A stretch of 64,000 bases of DNA, from positions 3,481,030 to 3,545,029 of the forward strand of contig AP017308.1 in the NCBI GenBank assembly GCA_001548435.1, read 5' to 3'. Position numbers and translations under genes: made by a program. Each line of letters opens with the position of its first letter. Position 1 is the first letter of the stretch. The DNA is from Leptolyngbya sp. NIES-3755 (GTDB lineage Bacteria > Cyanobacteriota > Cyanobacteriia > Leptolyngbyales > Leptolyngbyaceae). A model generated the notes under the pieces. It did no database searches. It saw only the letters and a program-made list of their open reading frames with translations, and was not told the DNA's origin. This document shows, piece after piece, positions 25,803-35,973 of this stretch.

Positions 25803-26033
25803 ATGAAAAGATTTGATCTTCTAAAGTCACAAGATGACCGACTTTATCTGATCAATTGCACTCTGCGAATTCATAAATTAGAGTCGGGTTTAGTCGTTAT
25901 GTTTAGCGGCTTACCTGCCTCTGTTCCTGTTTATGCAGATGATGAATTGATTACCACTGTCGAGATTCCGAATCCTGAACGCATCGTAAATTCCTGTTGT
26001 GGAGTCGATGTCGTTTTCGATCTAAATAATTAA
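25803..26033 (+). CDS. small hypothetical tail-region protein, 76 aa
   Basis: Beta-rich (RLYLINCTLRIHKLESGLVVM) and 7 bp after the tail tube gene. No family recognised. Perhaps a small minor tail protein. Confidence 0.55.
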   Translation: MKRFDLLKSQDDRLYLINCTLRIHKLESGLVVMFSGLPASVPVYADDELITTVEIPNPERIVNSCCGVDVVFDLNN

Positions 26034-26051
26034 CCTTATTCGCAGAGTGTT

Positions 26052-26675
26052 ATGAGTCGATTTATTAAACGTGAAACTATCAATGTTTTTGGCGTGGAAG
26101 TCTTCAAAGTAGGTTCCCTTCTTAAACGCGAGAGAGAAGCGCTCCTCAAAGTCAGACGTGATCTATTTGATCAAACTAAAGCTTTCTTGGATCTTTCCAA
26201 TCAGATGTCAGAAGACTTAGGTATCACACAGGATGAAGCTTGGGCGCTAATCAACAGCAATGGCATCAATCAAGCAGGAGAAGATCTTCGAGCTAAGATT
26301 CTCCCTTATATGATCGAGTTACAAAAGCGCCTCGATCCCAACTATGCTCAACAAGAATATCCTTCGGCAGCAATCGAAATCTTTCTTCGATCGAGACTTG
26401 ATTCCAATTGGATTAAAGAAGCTGCACCTGATTTAGAACAAGAACTTGGACTAAAGCTTGATAAGAATCAACTGGCAGCGATTCAAAAAGTACCTTTTGC
26501 AGATTACTTAGATGATCCGATTCGTAAAGATATCATTCGCAGATTGGTTCAACTTTTACCAGAGTATATCTACGACGAGATCTTAGATTTACTTGATAAA
26601 GAGCAGCGTCAATGGAAACCGGTTGAACCTCAAGTCGCAGAGGAGGTCATCGATGAGTCTGACCCTTTGCCTTAG
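26052..26675 (+). CDS. tail assembly chaperone, short form (gpG-like)
   Basis: 207 residues, helical, ending EVIDESDPLP. Its place between the tail tube and tape measure genes is that of lambda gpG. The codons before its stop form the slippery heptamer C CCT TTG (26663-26669), and a second open frame in -1 begins exactly there. The short form is made when ribosomes do not slip. Confidence 0.8.
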   Translation: MSRFIKRETINVFGVEVFKVGSLLKREREALLKVRRDLFDQTKAFLDLSNQMSEDLGITQDEAWALINSNGINQAGEDLRAKILPYMIELQKRLDPNYAQQEYPSAAIEIFLRSRLDSNWIKEAAPDLEQELGLKLDKNQLAAIQKVPFADYLDDPIRKDIIRRLVQLLPEYIYDEILDLLDKEQRQWKPVEPQVAEEVIDESDPLP

Positions 26676-27112
26676 AGGAAGCGATCGAAGCTCGAATAGA
26701 AGAGATTGACCAAGAACTCAGCTTCCTTGAAGAAAGTTACTTTTTAATTAACGGCACTTCCTTCTCCAGTGATCCAATCTTCAACTTCACTACCTTTGAT
26801 AGTCTTCCTACTCAATTCATTGTCAAAACAATCGAGCAGATCATTAAAAGAGATAAGCGAATTGCTAACGACAATTCCATTACTACTGCTTACTTAACAG
26901 TTGCGGCTTATCAGTTGGCAGGCAGTAAGGAAACTCTTACACCAAGTCAATTCTTACCTTATCCAGAAGGAAATGAAGGTAGTAAGTCAACAGAACGAGT
27001 CTCTAAACGAACAGCGCAAGTCTTCCTTAAGCTCTTGGATCAAGGTTCACTTCCATCTTCGGTAATCTCGGCGAGTCAACGCTACATCGACTCGATTGCC
27101 GCTTTAACCTAA
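26052..27112 (+). CDS. tail assembly chaperone, frameshifted long form (gpGT-like)
   Basis: A -1 shift at CCCTTTG (26663-26669) joins 206 residues of gpG to 147 residues read from 26669 to the stop at 27112 (start of extension: ALEEAIEARIEEID). The extension frame has no ATG until 26915, and its upstream stop is at 26660-26662, just before the slippery site, so fusion is the natural way to express it. gpG/gpGT pairs are conserved in long-tailed phages and load the tape measure protein. The fusion gives 353 residues. Confidence 0.8.
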
Positions 27113-27132
27113 ATTACTTTTAACAATAGAAT

Positions 27133-30100
27133 ATGTCTGAAATTAACGCAGGTGAGTTGATCCTGGAGCTTCGTGCTGAGACATCCGCCTTCTTGAATGA
27201 CATTCGGAATGCAGGAAAACAAGCTGCGGATCAAATTGCCTCTGATCTAAGGAATGCTTTAAATCAAAGTGCTTCCAGTCAGAATCAAGTAACTCAATCG
27301 ATTCAGCAACAGAATCAAGAAGCCTCCCAACAACTCAACACTTTAAAGCAGCAGTACCAAATCAGAATCGCTACGGCTGAGATTAACAAACGCTCTCTGG
27401 AAATTGAACGCGAACAAGCACAACTCGACTTACAAGCGCTTCAAGCTGAGAAACAAGCACTTCAGATTCAAAAACAATCGAGTGCTGCACTTGAAGATCA
27501 GATTGCAGAGCGAAAAAGAAGTCTTGCCAACCTTGATGAAGAGATTGAGAAAACACAAAAGCTGAGGATCGAAGCTGAGAAGTATCGTCAAACGCTTCGA
27601 GAAGCTGGAACCAATTCCAGTAGTGGTTTGGCAGCTGTTTCGATTTATCAGAGTGCTAAGGAAATGCTCTCTGAGCGACGTTTATCCGCCCGATATGCTG
27701 AGATTGAGAACGAGAAACAAGCCTCTATAAAAGCCACGCTTGATCAATCGCTTACAGCTTATAAAGCAATCGAAACAACGCTTGCTAAATCGGCAGAGTA
27801 TTCCAGAAGTCTCAGAGATCAAACCTCGATCGACATTCTTAAGACTCAATCTTCTAGAGCTACAGAGTCGAATCTGATTGGAGGAGGTTTAGTCTCCAAA
27901 GCTGAAGCAAATCGTACTTCAGGAATCAAGCTCGAAGAATTGAGACTCGAACAACAACTCACTTCAGAGAAGAAAAAGTACCTTTCTGATATCAATCAAG
28001 TTGTCACCAAAGGGAGGGAATACATTAGTCTGCTTCAACAAACGGGTGCTTCTGAACAAGAACTTTCTCAAGCAAAGGATAAACAGAAAGCTCAAGTTCA
28101 AGCACTGATGACAAGCTATAAGCAACTGAGAGGTGAGTTAAAGGATCTTTCTGCAGAGCGAATCAAAAACATCGATGCTGAATTCGATAAAGCTAAATCA
28201 GAATCGAGTCGATTAAAGTTTTTCTTCAAAGAGATTGGAGAAGGTTTAGCGAATCAAATCGGATCTGGAATCTCCAATTTGGTGACAAGTCTGATTACCA
28301 CTCCTGTAAATTTAGCAATCAACCTACTTCGATCAGCTGTCTCAGGAATCATCGGTCAGATCTCAGCTTCTCTGGATGCCTTTAAGCAATATGAAAGCTT
28401 GAAATCTACGACCAATATTGCAACTCAAGGTCAAGGAGCTAAAGCTGTCCCTTTCCTAGAACAAGTTTCAGATAAGTACAAATATCCAGTTCTGGAGCTA
28501 GCTAAAAGCTACAACTTACTTTCAGCTGCCATGCTCGGAGCTGGTAAGTCCTTAGATGAAACCAACTATGTCTATGAAAGATTAGTTCTTTCTGGTAGGG
28601 CATTATCCATGTCCACCCAAGACATTGAAGGAATTGTAAATGCGGTCAGTCAATCGTTCTCCAAGGGTAAAGTCCAAGCTGAAGAGCTTAGAGGTCAGTT
28701 GGGTGATCGATTCCCCGGAGCTGTAACTCTTATGGCACAAGCGCTTGGAGTAACCACTGCTGAATTAGACAAGATGATGCAGGCTGGTGAGTTAACTGCC
28801 GATGTCTTCTTTGCTTTTGCTCGTCAGACAGAACAAGATTATAAAGGTAGAGTCCCTGAAGCATTAAACACGACAGAAGCAGCAGCGCTATCCTTACAGA
28901 ATCAAATCACCAAGCTGAGAAATGACTTTGGTGAAGCGATCGACCCAATTAATCGAGCCGCATTAGAATCCGCTTCTGAGATTTTAGAGAATATCTCCCG
29001 TGGTGCTTTCACTCAGATCAGACAACGAGCAGAAGAGATTCGTAACTATCTGAATCAAAATCCTCAAATCATCGCAAATATCTCCAGTCGAATCTCTGAA
29101 CTCTTGACTCAAGGATTGAACAAGGTTGCAGATAAAGCAAAGGAACTTTTGGAGTATCTTGATCGAAATCCCGATGCGATCGACAAAGGATTAGAACGCC
29201 TCACTTCGATGGCAGAAACCTTTGGCAAGCTTGTAAATTACGCTGGTCAGTTTGCTCAATGGCTTGTTTCTGCTGCCGAGAACATGGAAAAGTTTATGGC
29301 GATTCCGGGAGTCAAGGAATTTCTATTTGGTAATCCAACCCAAGACTTAAACAGAGGTGCTTTGGGTCAAGGAATCACTGAGGGAAAAGAGGGATTCAAA
29401 TCAGGATTATTCACAGGTCCTTCTGCAAATATCGGCGGCTCATCTGAATATCACGTCGATGTCAAACTATCATCCTCACTTTCCGACGAAGAACAGGTCA
29501 AACTCTTCGATCAAATGGCTCATGCTTATTACAAAGATGGTCGAGTCATTGAATTTAGTAATCCTGGAGTTGCAGGTCAACAATATGATTTGAACGATCC
29601 AAAACGAGGTGAATTACTTAAAAGAGTAAGAGCGGCACATTCTCATAGTGTGAGTCCTGGTTGGAACTCCTTTGATTTCTATGCGCCCAAGATCGGGGAG
29701 AATCGTTTTTCTAACTCAGTAGAAGGTGCTGAAATGACCGCTCCTAATATCCCAGGAGGTAGAGTGAATTATGCCTCTGGAGGAAACTATGGAAACCATC
29801 TCAGCATCACTGATTCATCAGGTAGAGAAATCTTCAAGATGGGACATGGAGATGATCGGAAACCCTTACCTGCAAATAGAACATTAGGAGGTTCAAGCAG
29901 TTCAAGTAGTCCCATCCCTTCAAATCCTGGACTTGCAGCAGGAAGTAGTGCAGGAGGTACACGTTCATCTTCAGGTATGCTTGCCAATCTTCCTGCAAGT
30001 AAAACAGCTCCCCCTGTGAGCATTGCACAAGGGAAAAATGCGAATGCTTATCTCTCTCGATTGGCTTTCTTAGAAAGTACCTTCAATACCAATGCTTACA

Positions 30101-32253
30101 ACGAAGAAAGTGGAGCAGCGGGAGCCTTTCAATTTACACCTGCAACAGTCACTGATGCTTTGAAAGCTGGAATTGCAGATCCGACTAAAGGAGACCTAAA
30201 CGCTCAAGCTACGGCTACTTTACAGTTCATCAAGAAGTTCCACCCTGAAGCCCATGCTGCAATTCTAAAAGGTGATTGGAATACTGCTGATCGTTTACTT
30301 AAAGGAAGATGGAGTGCTCTACCTGGTGGAGGTGAGAGTCAATCCAGTGAAAGAATGAGACAAGGTAACGCTTTCTTGAACGGTGGTACGTCGAGAGTCA
30401 ACGTCAATCTTTCAGCAAATGAAGCGGATCAATCCTCCGGTACTTCAGGAGAAGAATTAGCGAATCGGCAAAGAGCTGAGTTCAGGCAGTATCAATCGGA
30501 CGAGAAGAAAGCCAAAAGAGATCGACAGGATGCTGAACTCAAACAAGTTCGGGAACGAAGAGACGCTCAAATTAATCTTGCCAAAGCCGAAGCTTCTCAA
30601 TCCGATGAAGGTAAGAAAATTATTGAACATCAGCTTGCCATCCTTAAAATTAGGGAGAATCAAACTGATGCCACAAAAGAAGCAAATCGCGCCATCGAGG
30701 ATCAAGAAGAAGAACTCAGAGAACTAAGGAAAAAGCCGCTTCAATTCAATGAGAATAAAACTCAACGAGATGCAGCGATCAAAGCTCAAGAAAACTTAGT
30801 TAACACTCTAAAAGCGAATCGAGATCGAATTGTCAAGACTTATGCGGATCAAATCAAAGCAAAAGAAACTGAGTATGCAAAAGCTGCTGAAAAGGAGATA
30901 CAGAAACTTGAGGATGATCGAGCACAGTTTAACCTAACCAGTGCAAACAACACTCGAAAAGCTTTCCAGGGTCTAGCTGCAAGTAGTCTCGACCTCAACT
31001 CTTATGATCAACAAAGGCAATCCATCCAGTTCGATAATGACAATATTGATGCCGATGCTGAAACAAAGAAACTTCCTCTACAGCAAGAATTAACTCAGGC
31101 TGAGAAGGGGTTAGAGGCTCTGAATGTTGCAATCAGTAAGTTACCGAAGGAGATGCAGGAAGCTGCTAAAAATGATCCTCTCTATAAGCTGGCTGAAGGA
31201 AGAAGAGATTTCCTTAAAGATCGAATTGCAGATGTTGATTCAACCACCTGGATTCAGAAGAGAACGAATGAAAATCGGATGATGAAGGTCGATCGAGATC
31301 AAGCTCGTGCTGTTCAATCTGCAATTAATAGTGCTGAGGATGAAGTAACTTCTCTCACTGAGCAGAACTATCGATCGAGTCTTGAAGCTACCAATATGAA
31401 TCCGCTCGATATTACGACTCGTGTGAATGAGTTAAGTCGATCGAATGCTGTTGCCAAGATTAATCGAGATCTAGAAGCGAATATTGCGAACTTAAAAGAA
31501 AGCGGTACTTGGACACAGGAACTTGAAGACAAGCTGAGAGCAGTTGCAGCAGTTAAGATCGATAACTTGCGGTTTCAGTTCAAAGATTTAGCAACTTTAC
31601 TTAGAGATGAACTTAATCAACAGTTCAAAAGCTTCTTTGATGGATTGGATAACAGTTTCAAAAGCTTCTTTACTGATCTCATTAGCGGTACTAAATCTCT
31701 TGGAGATTCGTTCAAGCAATTGTTCTCCAGTATTCTTTCTCAGTTAGCTCAATTGGCTGTGAATCGACTATGGACTCAATTACTTGGAGGTAAAGGAATT
31801 GGAGGATTATTCCAGACTCAATCAGAACCTGGTTTTGGTGGAATCTTAGGACTTGGAGCTTCATTACTTGGCGCTTTCTCTGGTGGAGGTGCTGGTTTAG
31901 CAGGTGCTTTTACAGGTGCAAGTAACTTTGGGATTGCTTCAGGTGTCTCGCTCACACCGTTTGCAGAGGGGGGAATCGTTACGAGAGCGACATCAGCCTT
32001 AATTGGAGAAGCAGGTCCAGAAGCAGTGATCCCTCTTAGCGGCGGTAGAGCAGTAGGAGTCGAGTTCAAAGGTCGATCAGCGATAGGTAACTCTAACGCT
32101 ACAGTGACAGTCGAAATCAACAACAATGGCTCTCATCAGATTTCAAGTACTCAAGGCGGAGCTTTAGGTCGAGATCTGAAGAGCACAGTAGAGTCCGTGA
32201 TTGCGAACCATTTGAGACCAGGCGGCATGATTTCACAAGCTGTAAAAGGATAA
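27133..32253 (+). CDS. tape measure protein with lysozyme-like and M23-like insertions, 1706 aa
   Basis: Residues 35-160 are coiled coil. About 415-610 is the conserved tape-measure domain (YVYERLVLSGRALSMSTQDI, GQLGDRFPGAVTLMAQALG, LDKMMQAGELTADVFFAF). A degenerate M23 peptidase-like segment follows near 870-920 (GGNYGNHLSI, GHGD). A lysozyme/transglycosylase-like domain occupies about 970-1085 (RLAFLESTFNTNAYNEESGA, GAFQFTPATV), with Glu at both expected places. More coiled coil and a C-terminal gpH-type segment (FAEGGIVTRATSALIGEAGP) close the protein. It sets tail length and probably breaches the cell wall during infection. Confidence 0.9.
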   Translation: MSEINAGELILELRAETSAFLNDIRNAGKQAADQIASDLRNALNQSASSQNQVTQSIQQQNQEASQQLNTLKQQYQIRIATAEINKRSLEIEREQAQLDLQALQAEKQALQIQKQSSAALEDQIAERKRSLANLDEEIEKTQKLRIEAEKYRQTLREAGTNSSSGLAAVSIYQSAKEMLSERRLSARYAEIENEKQASIKATLDQSLTAYKAIETTLAKSAEYSRSLRDQTSIDILKTQSSRATESNLIGGGLVSKAEANRTSGIKLEELRLEQQLTSEKKKYLSDINQVVTKGREYISLLQQTGASEQELSQAKDKQKAQVQALMTSYKQLRGELKDLSAERIKNIDAEFDKAKSESSRLKFFFKEIGEGLANQIGSGISNLVTSLITTPVNLAINLLRSAVSGIIGQISASLDAFKQYESLKSTTNIATQGQGAKAVPFLEQVSDKYKYPVLELAKSYNLLSAAMLGAGKSLDETNYVYERLVLSGRALSMSTQDIEGIVNAVSQSFSKGKVQAEELRGQLGDRFPGAVTLMAQALGVTTAELDKMMQAGELTADVFFAFARQTEQDYKGRVPEALNTTEAAALSLQNQITKLRNDFGEAIDPINRAALESASEILENISRGAFTQIRQRAEEIRNYLNQNPQIIANISSRISELLTQGLNKVADKAKELLEYLDRNPDAIDKGLERLTSMAETFGKLVNYAGQFAQWLVSAAENMEKFMAIPGVKEFLFGNPTQDLNRGALGQGITEGKEGFKSGLFTGPSANIGGSSEYHVDVKLSSSLSDEEQVKLFDQMAHAYYKDGRVIEFSNPGVAGQQYDLNDPKRGELLKRVRAAHSHSVSPGWNSFDFYAPKIGENRFSNSVEGAEMTAPNIPGGRVNYASGGNYGNHLSITDSSGREIFKMGHGDDRKPLPANRTLGGSSSSSSPIPSNPGLAAGSSAGGTRSSSGMLANLPASKTAPPVSIAQGKNANAYLSRLAFLESTFNTNAYNEESGAAGAFQFTPATVTDALKAGIADPTKGDLNAQATATLQFIKKFHPEAHAAILKGDWNTADRLLKGRWSALPGGGESQSSERMRQGNAFLNGGTSRVNVNLSANEADQSSGTSGEELANRQRAEFRQYQSDEKKAKRDRQDAELKQVRERRDAQINLAKAEASQSDEGKKIIEHQLAILKIRENQTDATKEANRAIEDQEEELRELRKKPLQFNENKTQRDAAIKAQENLVNTLKANRDRIVKTYADQIKAKETEYAKAAEKEIQKLEDDRAQFNLTSANNTRKAFQGLAASSLDLNSYDQQRQSIQFDNDNIDADAETKKLPLQQELTQAEKGLEALNVAISKLPKEMQEAAKNDPLYKLAEGRRDFLKDRIADVDSTTWIQKRTNENRMMKVDRDQARAVQSAINSAEDEVTSLTEQNYRSSLEATNMNPLDITTRVNELSRSNAVAKINRDLEANIANLKESGTWTQELEDKLRAVAAVKIDNLRFQFKDLATLLRDELNQQFKSFFDGLDNSFKSFFTDLISGTKSLGDSFKQLFSSILSQLAQLAVNRLWTQLLGGKGIGGLFQTQSEPGFGGILGLGASLLGAFSGGGAGLAGAFTGASNFGIASGVSLTPFAEGGIVTRATSALIGEAGPEAVIPLSGGRAVGVEFKGRSAIGNSNATVTVEINNNGSHQISSTQGGALGRDLKSTVESVIANHLRPGGMISQAVKG

Positions 32254-32263
32254 AAGTACCTTT
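32253..32263. repeat. AAAG-NNN-CTTT site filling the gap between two tail genes
   Basis: AAAGTACCTTT spans from the tape-measure stop codon to the base before the next ATG at 32264. The intergenic gap is made up of this motif. Confidence 0.7.
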
Positions 32264-32704
32264 ATGTCAACTCTTATATTTCCCTCAGACATTAAACCTT
32301 TAAGGCCACTGAATCTCACAAACAGTTATCGGGTTCGAGAAACCAAGTTCGCCAACAACTATCGTCAAATTGCCCCGATTGGATTACAGAACGCCGATCA
32401 GCGAGTCGAACTCGAATTCATTGTGCAAGGAGATGATATCGATTTATTACTGAACTTCTTTAATACAGCAAAAGGATCTGAACCTTTTCAATTCACCCTA
32501 CCGCATCATGAAGCTGCTTTTTGGACTCATGGACCTGTTAGCACAACACCGATCAGAGATGATTTGTGGCGCTTCAAAGTAGCCTTTACTAGCTTCAATA
32601 ATTTAGCTAACCCGATTCAACCGGAGCAGGGAGGAACTAATCTAGCAATCTCAGATGGTTACTTCCTTAGCATTTCCGAAGATGATTTCTTGAAAGTCGC
32701 ATGA
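32264..32704 (+). CDS. minor tail protein, gpM-like
   Basis: 146 residues with the gpM-type beta-sandwich pattern (YRQIAPIGLQNADQRVELEF then FFNTAKGSEPFQFTLP). Directly follows the tape measure gene and overlaps the gpL-like gene by 4 bp, as in lambda. It forms part of the tail tip. Confidence 0.75.
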   Translation: MSTLIFPSDIKPLRPLNLTNSYRVRETKFANNYRQIAPIGLQNADQRVELEFIVQGDDIDLLLNFFNTAKGSEPFQFTLPHHEAAFWTHGPVSTTPIRDDLWRFKVAFTSFNNLANPIQPEQGGTNLAISDGYFLSISEDDFLKVA

Positions 32705-33186
32705 ACAATGATTTATTTAAGCTGCACCATGATGCCCTGGTTGAACTATACAAGCTTGACCTGAATCCGATCGGTGTGAATGTAGTGCAGCACTTTGTGG
32801 ATTCAACGCTTACCAACGGTAATCCCGTGATCTGGAGGAGTCAAACGTATGTTGCATATCCGATTACCTCCAGCGGCTTTGAGAAAACTCGATCGGGCCC
32901 GCCTGCTAACCCACAACTGCAATTGAGCAATGTCAGTTCGATTATTTCCGCTCTAACACGCGCTTATAAAGGTCTTCTTGGAGCCAAGATCGAACGTTAT
33001 ACCATCTTTGCTTACAACTTAGACAACGCACCTAATCCAAATCCGCTCGAAGTACAGGATCACCAAGTCTGGTACATCAGTCGCTATTCCAAGAACGAGT
33101 TAGTCGGAACCTTTAGTCTGCGTCACTCACTTGAACTCACAGCAGTGAAAGTACCCCGAAGACGAATTTCAGCCTTAATCGAATAA
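32701..33186 (+). CDS. minor tail protein, gpL-like
   Basis: 161 residues. VELYKLDLNPIG, NGNPVIWRSQTYVAYPITSS and KTRSGPPANPQLQLSNVSSI match the N-terminal domain of gpL family proteins. The C-terminal iron-sulfur cysteines of lambda gpL are absent, so this is the short version common outside enterobacteria. It starts inside the previous gene and ends on the first base of the next start codon. Confidence 0.8.
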   Translation: MNNDLFKLHHDALVELYKLDLNPIGVNVVQHFVDSTLTNGNPVIWRSQTYVAYPITSSGFEKTRSGPPANPQLQLSNVSSIISALTRAYKGLLGAKIERYTIFAYNLDNAPNPNPLEVQDHQVWYISRYSKNELVGTFSLRHSLELTAVKVPRRRISALIE

Positions 33187-33914
33187 TGTTAGATGAACAA
33201 ATAATCAATCAAATCAGAGAGCAAGTAGATTCTGAATTCGAGATTTGTGGCGTGGTCATTCAAGATGAACTTTATGTCTCAAAGAATGTGTCACCAGAGC
33301 CTCGATTGAATGCTGCTTATGATTCCGAAACGATCGATCGCATTCAACTTGCTTTGAAGAATCACCGGAAACCTACTTTATTTCATACTCATACTCGACA
33401 TTCAAAACTCGATGACTTTTCTGTTCAAGACATCAAAAGCAGTCGAGCCTGGAAACTTCCCTCTTTTTTGCTTCATGTTCCAAGTGGAATCCCTCGATAT
33501 TACGATCCATTAGAAGTCAAACCGCTACTGGGTCGAGAGTGGCACTGGAGCTATCAGAACTGCTATACGTTAGCTCAAGATTACTACCGTTCCTTGGGAA
33601 TTCAATTGAGTGATTTCTACTTAGAATCTCCCGATGAGTTCAACGATCCTCGCTTCAATCGATTTGCCGAGAATGTTCTTGCTCAAGGATTTCGTCGATT
33701 AAGACCGAATGAAGCGCTACAAGAAAGTGACTTTTTATTGTTCAACTTAGTCGGGTTGAATCCGAATCACTGTGGTGTCTTTCTCGCGCCTGAACGCAAC
33801 AGGTTCTTACATCAATTAGTGAATCGCTTATCAAAGGAATCGATCTATGGAAGCGAGTACAGGAACTTGACTCACTCTGTTTATCGCCACCGGACTTTAG
33901 ACGATGCAAATTGA
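33186..33914 (+). CDS. tail tip peptidase, gpK-like (JAB plus NlpC/P60)
   Basis: The N-terminal 110 residues are a Mov34/JAB-like domain with LFHTHTRHSKLDDFSVQD (His-x-His and Asp). The C-terminal part is NlpC/P60: catalytic Cys in SYQNCYTLAQDYYRSLG and His in NHCGVFLAP. This two-domain layout is that of lambda gpK, which opens peptidoglycan at infection. It overlaps the neighbours on both sides. Confidence 0.85.
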   Translation: MLDEQIINQIREQVDSEFEICGVVIQDELYVSKNVSPEPRLNAAYDSETIDRIQLALKNHRKPTLFHTHTRHSKLDDFSVQDIKSSRAWKLPSFLLHVPSGIPRYYDPLEVKPLLGREWHWSYQNCYTLAQDYYRSLGIQLSDFYLESPDEFNDPRFNRFAENVLAQGFRRLRPNEALQESDFLLFNLVGLNPNHCGVFLAPERNRFLHQLVNRLSKESIYGSEYRNLTHSVYRHRTLDDAN

Positions 33915-34497
33915 ATATCCCTTAGTCACCATTCACTTAAAAGGACAACTTGGTGAAGAATTCGGAGCAGTCCATCAAGCTCATTTGCAGACTCCGAAAG
34001 ATGCAATTGCTTTTTTAAGCTGTAACTTCCCAACCTTTAAGCAGCGTCTCACTGAATTAAGCGAAGCAGGTTTTAACTTCAAGCTAACCACACCACTGCG
34101 ACCCGAAGGAGTGGACGAAGTAGAGCTTTCTCAAATGGGAATTATCGGCAGTGAATTGACTCTAGAATTGACGCTTGAGCAATCCGGGGCATTGGGGCGG
34201 GTGTTATTAGGCGTTGCTTTAGTTGCCGCAGCAGTAGCGATTCCATTCGGTGCTGTTGGTGGAGGCATGACCCTTGGATTATTAGGTGGATCATTAATCC
34301 TTGGGGGTGTTAACCAATGGCTAACCCCCAGACCGAAGAAGCCTGAAGAAAAACCTCGATCGACTTACTTTAACCAAACTACCGGAGTAGCAGCGTTGGA
34401 TGCTCCGATTCCGGTTTTACTCGGTGAACTGAGAACTCCAGCGGGAGCAATGCCTGTTCTCTCTAGTTCGCTTGATACGATTCGAATCAACAATTAG
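33904..34497 (+). CDS. tail assembly protein, gpI-like
   Basis: 197 residues. A beta-grasp N-terminal part (VTIHLKGQLGEEFGAVHQAH, AIAFLSCNFPTFKQ) is followed by a glycine-rich hydrophobic middle (RVLLGVALVAAAVAIPFGAV) that looks like one or two membrane helices, then a polar tail. This is the gpI family, found between gpK and gpJ as here. Confidence 0.82.
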   Translation: MQIEYPLVTIHLKGQLGEEFGAVHQAHLQTPKDAIAFLSCNFPTFKQRLTELSEAGFNFKLTTPLRPEGVDEVELSQMGIIGSELTLELTLEQSGALGRVLLGVALVAAAVAIPFGAVGGGMTLGLLGGSLILGGVNQWLTPRPKKPEEKPRSTYFNQTTGVAALDAPIPVLLGELRTPAGAMPVLSSSLDTIRINN

Positions 34498-34499
34498 CA

Positions 34500-35964
34500 A
34501 TGCAAAATCAAATTATTCTTAGCGGTAGCGGAGGAGGTAAAGGAAGTTCTTCAACGCCGCGTGAAGCTTCTGATAACCTCAAAAGTCAAAGCTTTGCAAA
34601 CATTCTACTTGCTATCTCTGAAGGTCCGATTGCAGGTTTTGTCGATAATTCAAACTGGTTTAAGTCGATTTATCTTGACGGAACTCCGATTGTTTCTGCG
34701 ATTGGATATCAAAACTTCAAAGAGGTTGAAGCACATCTCCGTTTTGGACTACCTGACCAAGATCCCATTCAAGGATTCACTCGGCTCAAAAGCGAAATTC
34801 CAGTCGATGTCGAAGTCAAGCAAGCGAATCCAATTGTAAGAACGATTGTGGATGACGATGCCGATTATGCGGTTGTGAGAATTCAAACACCCGCATTGTT
34901 TAACACAGACTCAAAAGGAAATATTAATGGAACTGAGATTCGTTATTTGATCGAATTGAGTATCAATGGTGGACCTTATAACCCGGTTGTGCAAGGTCTG
35001 ATCAGCGGTAAAACTTCCTCAACTTACGAAGAGTCTCAAGCCATTCAGCTCCCGCCCAATCCTGGAAATCGTTGGGATATCAAGGTATCTAGAATCACAG
35101 CGGATTCCACTACGATCAAGCTGCAAAACAGTCTGAGATGGGCAAGCTATCAAGTTGTTCAAAAGGAAACTAAAACGTTTCCGAATGTAGCGCTACTGGC
35201 TCTGAGAATAAACTCACAACAGTTCACTTCAGTTCCGAGTGTGGCGATTTATCAACGCGGCATCGCTTGTCGAATTCCCAATAACTATGATCCGATCCAT
35301 CGAACTTACATCGGTAACTTTGATGGTTCTTTGCGAAGTTATTGGACAAATAACCCGGCTTGGATTCTTTGGACTGCTCTGACTAACGATCGATGGGGAT
35401 GTGGCATACCTGAAAGTGAATTGGATGTTTGGTCGTTTTATGAAGCGGCTCGATATTGCGATGAATTAGTTCCCTCTGTGGGCAGTCAAGTTGAACCTCG
35501 ATACAGCTTTAATGCTTATCTCAACAGTTCGCAGGATGCCTTTGATCTAATTGGTCAAATTGCCTCTTCGATGAGGGCTCAAGTCTGGTGGAATGGTTCT
35601 CGAATCGTTCTCTCTCAAGATCGACCCACTCCTGTAGCGAGAATGTTTTCTCCCAGTCACGTCGTTTATCAGTACGACGAAGAAGGACGAATGACCGGAG
35701 GAGGATTCCAATATGTGAGTACCGATCTTTCAACTCGATATACTTCCGTTGTCGTGCGATATCTCAATCCGCAGACTTGGGAAGAAGATTCGGTACTGGT
35801 CGAGGATGCTGAACTGATTAACCTCTGGGGCTTTCGTCAACTTGAGATCACCGCTGTGGGCTGTACAAGTCGCACTCAAGCGGAACGGTTCGGTCGTTGG
35901 GAATTGTATGTTGCAACGAAGCAAACTGAAGTCGTTTCCTTTTCATTAGCAAGTGAAGGTTTGC
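34500..35964 (+). pseudogene. host-specificity protein gpJ-like, 5' part, disrupted by an insertion sequence
   Basis: 488 intact codons. The N-terminus is typical of gpJ (GGGKGSSSTPREASDNLKSQ then ANILLAISEGPIAGF), with ALTNDRWGCGIPESELD and SQDAFDLIGQIASSMRAQVW further on. The frame breaks at the insertion at 35965. Deleting the element and one 8-bp duplication restores a single frame of 1093 residues with 37150-38966. gpJ forms the tail tip and contacts the receptor, so infectivity is probably lost. Confidence 0.88.
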
Positions 35965-35973
35965 GGGAGCGTG

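Noticed and set aside
31628-31671. Two AAAGCTTCTTT words as members of the dispersed motif
   Set aside because: They encode a repeated Phe-Lys-Ser-Phe-Phe in the tape measure protein and have a CTT centre not seen at the other sites, so I left them out of the count.
34561-35924. Several shorter frames on both strands inside the gpJ-like gene
   Set aside because: They lie wholly within a well-supported gene with family-typical protein sequence and have no independent start signals.
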